Source: UMGS1498 sp900552335 (GTDB lineage Bacteria > Bacillota_I > Bacilli_A > RF39 > UBA660). From it: 27,023 nt of DNA. The stretch lies in the NCBI GenBank assembly GCA_902477075.1, contig CABSFU010000013.1, forward strand, positions 1 to 27,023, in the 5' to 3' direction. The notes below the pieces were generated by a model. That model ran no database searches. It was given only the letters and a program-made list of their open reading frames with translations, and had not been told where the DNA came from. The translations under genes were made by a program, and so were the position numbers. This document shows positions 7,842 through 13,607 of the stretch, one piece after another (position 1 is the stretch's first letter; each line of letters starts with the position of its first letter).

Positions 7842-7868
7842 AAATATGGAAGTAAAAATAGTAATATA

Positions 7869-7935
7869 GTTTGTAGATAGCAAATTTTTTTATGTTTGCT
7901 ATATGCAAACGGGGGGGGGGTATTTTAAATACCTC
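7869..7935 (+). promoter_or_regulatory. Structured G-tract leader of copy 2
   Basis: There are three adjoining elements. A 16-bp imperfect hairpin has arms 7869-7884 and 7895-7910 (GTTTGTAGATAGCAAA / TTTGCTATATGCAAAC, one G-A mismatch and one wobble). Exactly ten G follow at 7911-7920. Then comes a second hairpin, GGTAT/ATACC, whose 5' arm is drawn from the last G residues (extended by G-T and G-C to about 7917-7935) and is followed by CTTTTT, like a terminator. Copy 3 has the same architecture at 10396-10461. The region lies in the 5' UTR, about 30 nt after the predicted start of transcription. An ATG at 7903 opens a 15-codon frame (MQTGGGYFKYLFLKI) through the G run, but it has no ribosome binding site and is buried in the stem. 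Confidence 0.75.
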
Positions 7936-7941
7936 TTTTTA

Positions 7942-7980
7942 AAAATTTAAATGCAATGCAATAGTTTACATTTAAATTTT
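7942..7980 (+). repeat. Perfect 12-bp inverted repeat in the copy 2 leader
   Basis: AAAATTTAAATG (7942-7953) and CATTTAAATTTT (7969-7980) are perfect inverted repeats around a 15-base loop. This element is absent from the much shorter leader of copy 3. TTTACA at 7965-7970 and TAAACT at 7988-7993 (17-bp spacing) could form a second, weak promoter bypassing the G-tract leader. Confidence 0.5.
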
Positions 7981-8043
7981 AATGTGATAAACTGTATGAA
8001 GAATAGAAAAATACAAATAATAAAAGAAGTGAGGAGTATGAAT

Positions 8044-9033
8044 ATGAAGAACAAAGGATTTACATTAATAGAATTATTAGCTGTAATAGTTATATTATCA
8101 GTGATTACATTAATCACAATACCAATGATAACAAATGTGATAGAAGAAAGTAAAAAGAAAGCATTAGTATCTAGTGTAGAAGCTGTATTAGATTCAACAG
8201 AATATTTTACAATGAGTCATGATACAGGAGTCTATGAATTTTTGTTTGATGAAGAACATCAAGGAAGTACCATAAAGGGAGAAAAACTAGAATATAAAGG
8301 AAATATAGATGGAGAAGGGAAACTTTATTTAGATAAAGAAGGAAATACAAGTATATGTATTTCAAATAATAATTATTATGTATATAAAAACTATAATAGT
8401 GGAATTATCGTAGGAAATAAAAAAACTGGAAATTGTATCATAGGCTTTGATGCCTTAACAAATAAATATGTAGCAATGTTAGATAATGGAACCGGACAAG
8501 TTAGTAATGTATATTCAAAAGATGAAATCAACAATTTAATAGACAATTTAGCGAATACATATGCAACAAAAGAAGAATTAAAGAACCTAGATACACATCT
8601 AGAGAATTTGTCAACTACTGTAAGCAATAATGAAAAAAATATTGAACAGTTAACAAATAAGGTAATACTTATGCGTTCGCATGTTGGTATGATTATTCAA
8701 TCGACTACGTTAGATACAGAAGAAAAGGTAATTGAAATTTATGGTGGAACATCATGGAGTAAAATAGAAGGGAAGTTTTTACTAGGCGAATCTGATAGCT
8801 ATGCAATTAATTCAGAAGGTGGTGAGGCTACTCATACCTTGACAGTGAATGAAATGCCAAAACATACACATACTTATACAGGAACAAATGCATATCCAGG
8901 TGCACCTTCTGGAGGATCATTACCATATGTCTCTGGAAATAGTACTTGGACTTCATCTAGTGCAGGTGGATCACAACCACATAATAACATGCCACCATAT
9001 AAAGTTGTTTATATATGGGAACGTACAGCATAA
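8044..9033 (+). CDS. Pilin-like protein with phage tail-collar tip (copy 2)
   Basis: The start at 8044 is 7 bases after GAGGAG; ATG 8038 is too close, and the frame extends to 7951 without a ribosome site. The 329-residue product begins MKNKGFTLIELLAVIVILS, a class III prepilin signal (cleavage G/F, Glu at +5). A domain up to LDNGTG (138-151) is nearly the same as in copy 3. Then come VSNVYSKDEINNL and a coiled coil (about 157-218) of the phage tail-fibre stalk kind. Residues about 219-329 form a phage tail-collar / baseplate Gp10-C-like tip: EIYGGTSWSKIEGKFLLG, MPKHTHTY, and PHNNMPPYKVVYIWER at the end. A prepilin peptidase (not in the window) would be needed. Likely an envelope-exposed pilus-type adhesin. 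No other phage genes are nearby. Confidence 0.88.
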   Translation: MKNKGFTLIELLAVIVILSVITLITIPMITNVIEESKKKALVSSVEAVLDSTEYFTMSHDTGVYEFLFDEEHQGSTIKGEKLEYKGNIDGEGKLYLDKEGNTSICISNNNYYVYKNYNSGIIVGNKKTGNCIIGFDALTNKYVAMLDNGTGQVSNVYSKDEINNLIDNLANTYATKEELKNLDTHLENLSTTVSNNEKNIEQLTNKVILMRSHVGMIIQSTTLDTEEKVIEIYGGTSWSKIEGKFLLGESDSYAINSEGGEATHTLTVNEMPKHTHTYTGTNAYPGAPSGGSLPYVSGNSTWTSSSAGGSQPHNNMPPYKVVYIWERTA

Positions 9034-9047
9034 AATTCAAAATTTTG

Positions 9048-9080
9048 AACAAAGAAAAATAGAAAATTTCTTTGTTTTTT
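9048..9080 (+). terminator. Intrinsic terminator after copy 2
   Basis: A perfect 10-bp stem AACAAAGAAA/TTTCTTTGTT is followed by TTTT. It is directly preceded by the palindrome TTCAAAATTTTGAA (9036-9049). Confidence 0.85.
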
Positions 9081-9099
9081 GATATAATAAGTAGGGTGA
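9081..9099 (+). promoter_or_regulatory. Extended -10 promoter and RBS of eno
   Basis: TGA-TATAAT (TATAAT at 9083-9088) sits immediately after the T tail of the preceding terminator. GGGTGA at 9094-9099 sets the ATG at 9104. Only a weak -35 candidate is present. Confidence 0.65.
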
Positions 9100-9103
9100 T
9101 AAT

Positions 9104-10336
9104 ATGGGAAAAATAAAAGAGATACATGCAAGAGAAATATTAGATTCAAGAGGTAATCCTACTGTTGAAGTGGATGTTTTATTAGAAAATGGAGTGTTAG
9201 GAAGAGCTAGTGTTCCAAGTGGAGCATCTACAGGTAGTAGAGAAGCCTTAGAATTAAGAGATAATGATAAAAAACGTTTCATGGGAAAAGGCGTATTAAA
9301 AGCTGTCGATAATGTCAATAATATAATAGCTCCAGTTATTATTGGCATGGAATCAACCAATCAACATGATATTGATTATAAAATGATTGATTTAGATGGA
9401 ACTAAAAATAAAGAAATATTAGGCGCTAATGCGATACTAGGCGTATCCCTTGCTGTGTTAAAAGCATCTGCTAATGAAAAGCAAGAACCACTAAGCAAAT
9501 ATATCGGAAATGGTAATTCATTACCAAGACCAATGATGAACATTTTAAATGGTGGAGCACATGCTGATAACAAACTAGATTTTCAAGAGTTTATGATTAT
9601 ACCGCAAGCTGATACAATTAAGGAAAGAATTCGTATCGGTAGTGAAGTATTTCATTCTCTAAAAAAAGTTTTAAATGAAAAAGGTTTGTCTACTGGTGTA
9701 GGAGATGAAGGAGGATTTGCTCCTAACTTGGAAAGTAATCAAGAAGGATTTGAATTAATCATTGATGCCATTTCTAAAGCTGGATATACTCCAGGAAAAG
9801 ATGTATTTTTAGGAATAGATGTAGCTGCATCAGAGTTTTATCATGATGAAAAATATGAATTAGTTGGCGAAAATAAAATATTAAATAGGGATGAATTATT
9901 TAATTATTACAAAGAACTAATAGAAAAATATCCAATTATAACAATCGAAGACCCTGTAGATGAAAATGATTTTGAAGGATTTGCTTTGATGACCAAACTT
10001 TTTGGTGATAAGGTTCAATTAGTTGGAGATGACTTATTTGTTACAAATAAAGAATATCTTCAAAAAGGAATTGATATGAAAGCAGGAAATGCTATTTTAA
10101 TTAAAATTAATCAAATTGGTACAATCACAGAAACAATCGAGACAATTGAGTTAGCGAAACAAAATGGTTATGCAACAGTTATTTCACATAGAAGTGGTGA
10201 AACAGAAGATACAAGCATTGCTGATTTAGCTGTAGGGCTTGATTTAGGTCAAATTAAAACAGGATCTATGTCAAGAACAGATAGAATTTGTAAATACAAC
10301 CAATTAATCAGACTAGAAGAATATTATAATAAATAA
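9104..10336 (+). CDS. eno: Enolase
   Basis: The 410-residue enolase interconverts 2-phosphoglycerate and phosphoenolpyruvate in glycolysis. Visible signatures are ILDSRGNPTVEVDV, VPSGASTGSREALELRD, GGAHADNKLDFQEFMI, GVGDEGGFAPN, the Mg ligands in LGIDVAASEF, ITIEDPVDEND and LVGDDLFVTN, the catalytic Lys in ILIKINQIGTITET, and SHRSGETEDT. The C-terminus RICKYNQLIRLEEYY is complete. It is slightly shorter than the usual 425-435 residues. It has its own promoter and stands apart from other glycolytic genes, bracketed by pilin-like copies 2 and 3. No terminator is evident after it, so transcription may run into the copy 3 leader. Confidence 0.98.
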   Translation: MGKIKEIHAREILDSRGNPTVEVDVLLENGVLGRASVPSGASTGSREALELRDNDKKRFMGKGVLKAVDNVNNIIAPVIIGMESTNQHDIDYKMIDLDGTKNKEILGANAILGVSLAVLKASANEKQEPLSKYIGNGNSLPRPMMNILNGGAHADNKLDFQEFMIIPQADTIKERIRIGSEVFHSLKKVLNEKGLSTGVGDEGGFAPNLESNQEGFELIIDAISKAGYTPGKDVFLGIDVAASEFYHDEKYELVGENKILNRDELFNYYKELIEKYPIITIEDPVDENDFEGFALMTKLFGDKVQLVGDDLFVTNKEYLQKGIDMKAGNAILIKINQIGTITETIETIELAKQNGYATVISHRSGETEDTSIADLAVGLDLGQIKTGSMSRTDRICKYNQLIRLEEYYNK

Positions 10337-10339
10337 GTC

Positions 10340-10368
10340 TTGAATATCTAAAATAAATTTGATATAGT
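10340..10368 (+). promoter_or_regulatory. Promoter of pilin-like copy 3
   Basis: -35 TTGAAT (10340-10345), 17-bp spacer, -10 TATAGT (10363-10368), the same arrangement as for copy 2. It starts 3 bp after the eno stop. Confidence 0.75.
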
Positions 10369-10395
10369 AAATATGTAAATAAAAATAGTAATATA

Positions 10396-10461
10396 GTTTG
10401 TAGATAGTGATTTTTTAGTGTTTACTATATGCAAACGGGGGGGGGGTATTTTACATACCTC
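10396..10461 (+). promoter_or_regulatory. Structured G-tract leader of copy 3
   Basis: The architecture matches the copy 2 leader. A long hairpin has arms beginning GTTTGTAGATAGTGA (10396-10410) and TTTACTATATGCAAAC (10421-10436). Ten G follow at 10437-10446, then hairpin GGTAT/ATACC (10445-10459) and CTTCTTTTTT. Relative to copy 2 one C-G stem pair is replaced by T-A, a compensatory change, and an A-T pair becomes G-T; the outer arms and G10 are unchanged. The stretch from about 10380 to 10407, just upstream and into the first arm, is identical in both copies. An ATG at 10429 reads through the G run in frame with the pilin gene when the run is ten G, but it lacks a ribosome site. Confidence 0.75.
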
Positions 10462-10497
10462 TTCTTTTTTGTTGCTATAAAAAGGAAGGAAGATTAT

Positions 10498-11562
10498 ATG
10501 AAAGAAAAAGGATTTACATTAATAGAATTATTAGCTGTGATTGTTATATTATCCGTGATTACATTAATCACCATACCCATGATAACAAATGTAATAGAAG
10601 AAAGTAAAAAGAAAGCACTTGCGTCTAGTATACCAGGACTAGTAGAATCTGCCAATTTATATGCGATAGAAAATGATGGAGTCTATGAATTCTTGTTTGA
10701 TCAAGAACACAAAGGAAGTACAAAAAAAGGAGAAAGCCTAGATTATAGAGGAACCATAGATGGAGAAGGAAAACTCTATTTAGATAGAGAAGGAAATGTC
10801 AGTGTTTGTATATCAAATGATGCCTATTATGTATACAAAAACTATAATAGCGGAATTATTGTAGGAGAAAGAAAAGCTGGAAATTGTATCATAGGATTTG
10901 ATGCTTTAACAAATAAATATGTAGCAATGTTAGATAATGGAACAGGGAATGTTAGTAATGTTTATTCCAAAGATGAAGTAAATAACCTAGTAGACAGTCT
11001 AGATACAAAAATAACAAACAATACAAATGAAATAACAAGTATCAAAAGTAATATTGAAGAATTACAAAATAATTTAAATAACTATGCATTACAAAGTGAG
11101 TTAGATAAAACAAATACAAACGTTGAAAATTTATCTAGTTTAGTAAATAGTAATCAAAAATCAATACAAGAACTAAACACAACAATAAATCAAATGGGAT
11201 CTTACACTGCTATTAATAGTGTAACAATTCCTGGAAATACTGCAAAAAATGGCGCAAATATTTCTTTAATAGCTTCTGGTACACACGATTTAACACCTTA
11301 TAAATTTATAGATATTTATACTTTTGTATACGGAGATGGATGGAATGGTACACATCATATTATTCCAACTGCTTTTATTTTAAGTGTAAATAATAGTGGT
11401 ACTGGTTTCAATGTTGATGGCGGTGTAGTAACAGGCTTACATTCTTATAATCCTTACTATGCTTATACATTAGGAATTGTCACTTATAATGGGGAGATAA
11501 AAATTCAAAGAGCCTATACAGCTAGTCAGCCAGTACTTGTATATGCACTAGGTATTAAGTAA
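10498..11562 (+). CDS. Pilin-like protein with phage-fibre-type tip (copy 3)
   Basis: AAGGAAGGAAG lies upstream of the ATG at 10498, which begins MKEKGFTLIELLAVIV, the class III prepilin signal. I reject the longer in-frame start at 10429 because it lies in the RNA stem and has no ribosome site. The 354-residue product shares residues 1 to about 165 with copy 2, including GVYEFLFD, KLYLD.EGN, YYVYKNYNSGIIVG and LTNKYVAMLDNGTG (137-150). A longer Asn-rich coiled coil (about 156-235) follows. The tip (about 236-354) is unlike that of copy 2: a beta-rich domain with LTPYKFIDIYTFVYGDG and a hydrophobic end VLVYALGIK, the style of siphophage tail-tip domains. Likely a surface adhesin of the same pilus system; its ligand is unknown. 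Confidence 0.86.
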   Translation: MKEKGFTLIELLAVIVILSVITLITIPMITNVIEESKKKALASSIPGLVESANLYAIENDGVYEFLFDQEHKGSTKKGESLDYRGTIDGEGKLYLDREGNVSVCISNDAYYVYKNYNSGIIVGERKAGNCIIGFDALTNKYVAMLDNGTGNVSNVYSKDEVNNLVDSLDTKITNNTNEITSIKSNIEELQNNLNNYALQSELDKTNTNVENLSSLVNSNQKSIQELNTTINQMGSYTAINSVTIPGNTAKNGANISLIASGTHDLTPYKFIDIYTFVYGDGWNGTHHIIPTAFILSVNNSGTGFNVDGGVVTGLHSYNPYYAYTLGIVTYNGEIKIQRAYTASQPVLVYALGIK

Positions 11563-11582
11563 AGTCTAAAATACAAAAGAAC

Positions 11583-11610
11583 TTTACAAAAGTAAAATTT
11601 ATGATATAAT
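11583..11610 (+). promoter_or_regulatory. Promoter of the Phe T-box operon
   Basis: -35 TTTACA (11583-11588), 16-bp spacer, extended -10 TGA-TATAAT (TATAAT at 11605-11610). It lies 20 bp after the copy 3 stop; no clear terminator separates them. Confidence 0.75.
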
Positions 11611-11624
11611 TATTTATAGATTTT

Positions 11625-11834
11625 AAATGCAGGGAAGAGAAGTAGTAATAAAGATATTTCATTGTAGAGAGTTTGTGATTGGTGAAAACAAATATGAAAA
11701 CTTTATGAATTCGTCTTGGAGCTTTATAAACAAAATTTATGACGGTAGCGCGTTATAGCTTCAAGAGAGCATATGCTCTAAATTAAGGTGGTACCACGTC
11801 AATCACGTCCTTATCTAGGATGTGATTTTTTTAT
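11625..11834 (+). promoter_or_regulatory. T-box riboswitch, Phe specifier
   Basis: Stem I elements are present: AGGGAAGAGAAGTAGTAA near the 5' end, ATTGGTGAAAAC in the apical part, and GAATTCGTCTTGGAGC. In that last motif the specifier position is TTC (11710-11712), a Phe codon. The T-box consensus AAGGTGGTACCACG lies at 11785-11798 and forms the antiterminator, pairing its bulge with the acceptor end of uncharged tRNA. The competing terminator AATCACGTCC...GGATGTGATT with a T run is at 11801-11832. Uncharged tRNA-Phe should allow read-through into the hydrolase, pheS and pheT. The specifier agrees with the downstream synthetase. Confidence 0.93.
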
Positions 11835-11851
11835 TTAGTGAGGGAAGTTTT

Positions 11852-12547
11852 ATGAAAAAAGTATTGTTTATTCATGGTTTTTCAGCAAAAAAAGAGGATA
11901 ATGAATATTTTATTCAATATTTAAAAAAACATCATAATATAGATCTGCACACATTCACATTGCCAGGACATGAGGAGGATAAAGTAACCTATGTTTCTTA
12001 TCAAAAATGGTTAGATAAGGCAGAAAAAGAATTTCTCAGTCTAAAATCAAAAAAGGTGATTCTAATTGGTCATAGTATGGGAGCTATTATTGCTGCCCAT
12101 TTGTCTAGTATGCACTCTGTAAAAAAACTTATCTTGCTTTCGCCTGCTTACTATTTCGGTTCATTAAAGCAAAATGAAGAGGACTTAAAAAATATTTTTA
12201 AAAGCAAAAAAGGCGATACCGGATTTGAAGGCTGTTTTTCCAAAATGAGACATGTTTCTCTACGTAGTTTTATGGAATATATTAAACTGTCTCATATAGG
12301 ACGTCATGATATCAGTAATATCACTTGTCCTGTTCTTATTATGCATGGAGATAGAGACCCTGTTATTCGTTTAAAATCAAGTGAATATGTATTAAAAAAA
12401 TTAAAATCAAAAAAAGAATTTGTATTGATAAAAGATGTAAGACATCAATTATTTAAAAGCGCTAAAAAAGAAACGATTTCCAAATACATATATGATTATA
12501 TATGTGGTGGAATTCGTTACTTTGTTCATAAAAGAAAGGAAATATAA
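11852..12547 (+). CDS. Alpha/beta hydrolase inside the Phe T-box operon
   Basis: GAGGGAAG sets the ATG at 11852; the frame from 11822 would begin in the T-box terminator. The 231-residue enzyme has VLFIHGFSAKKEDN (oxyanion region), LPGHEED, nucleophile motif GHSMG with Ser75, HGDRDPVI with the acid Asp, and a catalytic His in VRHQLFKS. This resembles the small carboxylesterase/monoacylglycerol-lipase type. The substrate is unknown. It lies between the T-box terminator and pheS, and the gap to pheS is 1 bp, so it should be induced by Phe-tRNA shortage. It has no obvious link to aminoacylation. The C-terminus is basic (YFVHKRKEI). Confidence 0.87.
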   Translation: MKKVLFIHGFSAKKEDNEYFIQYLKKHHNIDLHTFTLPGHEEDKVTYVSYQKWLDKAEKEFLSLKSKKVILIGHSMGAIIAAHLSSMHSVKKLILLSPAYYFGSLKQNEEDLKNIFKSKKGDTGFEGCFSKMRHVSLRSFMEYIKLSHIGRHDISNITCPVLIMHGDRDPVIRLKSSEYVLKKLKSKKEFVLIKDVRHQLFKSAKKETISKYIYDYICGGIRYFVHKRKEI

Positions 12548-12548
12548 A

Positions 12549-13607
12549 ATGAAAGAAGCATTAGAAAAAATCAAAAATATCAAAGAATTTATATCAACTG
12601 AATTAAACAATATTCATAATTTAAATGATTGCAATGAATTAAGAATTAAATATTTAAGTAAAAAAGGTATGATAGGAGAATTATCTACTATTATGTCTTC
12701 TTTAGATATAGAAGGAAAAAAAGAATTTGGTAAAGAATTAAATGAACTAAAAAATCATGTTAATGAATTATTAGAAAATAAGAAAAAGGAACTAGAATTA
12801 GAACAATTAAATCAAAAATTAGAACAGGAAAAAATTGATATCACTTTACCTAGTAAAAAAATAAAAAAAGGTAGTAAACATCCAATGACTAGAGTAACAG
12901 AAGATTTCGAAGATTTATTTGTTTCAATGGGATATACTGTATATGAAGGTCCAGAAATAGAAAGCGACGAAAATTGTTTTCAAAAGTTAAATTTACCCAT
13001 TGGACACCCAGCTAGAGATGCTCAAGATACTTTTTATTTAAAAGATGAATACGATAATTATTTACTTAGAAGCCAAACTTCTACAGCGCAAGTACACGCT
13101 ATGGAAGAAAACACAGAAAAGGGTCCAATTAGAATTGTTTGCCCAGGAAAAGTATATAGAAGAGATGAAGACGCTACCCATTCCCATCAATTTATGCAAA
13201 TAGAAGGATTAGTAATTGATGAAAATGTTTCTATGGCAGATTTAAAAGGAACTCTTGAATTATTTTGTAAAAAAATACTAGGAGAAAAAACCAATGTTAG
13301 ATTTCGTCCAAGTTATTTTCCATTTACAGAACCTTCTGTAGAAGTAGATGTTACTTGTTTTAAATGTGGAGGTAAAGGCTGCAATTTATGTAAAGAAACA
13401 GGATGGATTGAAGTACTAGGAGCTGGTATGGTACATCCAAATGTCTTAGAAATGAGTGGTTATGACTCTAAAAAATATCAAGGATTTGCTTTTGGAACAG
13501 GAATCGATAGATTTGCTATGTTTAAATATGGTATTCCAGATATTCGAACCATCTATGGAAATGATCTAAGATTTTTAGAAGAATTTAATAGAAAGGATGA
13601 AGATTAA
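12549..13607 (+). CDS. pheS: Phenylalanine--tRNA ligase, alpha subunit
   Basis: AAAGGAAAT precedes the ATG at 12549; the earlier in-frame ATG at 12492 lies inside the hydrolase gene. The 352-residue class II synthetase subunit has an N-terminal coiled coil (about 1-90) that contacts tRNA-Phe. The catalytic core contains HPMTRV, GPEIESDENCFQKLN, HPARDAQDTFYL, LLRSQTSTAQVHAM, VYRRDEDATHSHQFMQIEG, and FRPSYFPFTEPSVEV. The cysteine knuckle CFKCGGKGCNLCK precedes GWIEVLGAGMVHP, and motif 3 is FGTGIDRFAM. It forms an alpha2-beta2 enzyme with PheT. The stop overlaps the pheT start (TAATG). Confidence 0.97.
   Translation: MKEALEKIKNIKEFISTELNNIHNLNDCNELRIKYLSKKGMIGELSTIMSSLDIEGKKEFGKELNELKNHVNELLENKKKELELEQLNQKLEQEKIDITLPSKKIKKGSKHPMTRVTEDFEDLFVSMGYTVYEGPEIESDENCFQKLNLPIGHPARDAQDTFYLKDEYDNYLLRSQTSTAQVHAMEENTEKGPIRIVCPGKVYRRDEDATHSHQFMQIEGLVIDENVSMADLKGTLELFCKKILGEKTNVRFRPSYFPFTEPSVEVDVTCFKCGGKGCNLCKETGWIEVLGAGMVHPNVLEMSGYDSKKYQGFAFGTGIDRFAMFKYGIPDIRTIYGNDLRFLEEFNRKDED

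Noticed and set aside
7911..7920. G-quadruplex like the one upstream of Neisseria pilE
   Set aside because: A single run of ten G lacks four spaced G tracts; only weak two-layer or intermolecular forms are possible. The analogy is suggestive only.
7869..7935. Known riboswitch (for example c-di-GMP) upstream of a pilin gene
   Set aside because: None of the conserved GEMM-I/II sequence blocks are present; the element is hairpin, G run, hairpin.
7869..7940. Hairpins as plain terminators of the upstream genes
   Set aside because: A consensus-spaced promoter lies between the upstream stop and the hairpins in both copies, and the element recurs only before pilin-like genes; dual use is still possible.
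7951..8043. Start of copy 2 at 7951
   Set aside because: That ATG lies inside the 12-bp inverted repeat, has no ribosome site, and would bury the prepilin signal behind 31 residues.
8044..9033. Prophage tail-fibre gene
   Set aside because: The N-terminus is a class III prepilin and no other phage genes lie nearby; paralogs share the pilin part, not the tip.
10429..10497. Upstream in-frame extension of copy 3 as the true gene start
   Set aside because: The ATG is in the 3' arm of the leader hairpin with no ribosome site, the equivalent frame stops in copy 2, and AAGGAAGGAAG plus a perfect prepilin signal mark 10498.
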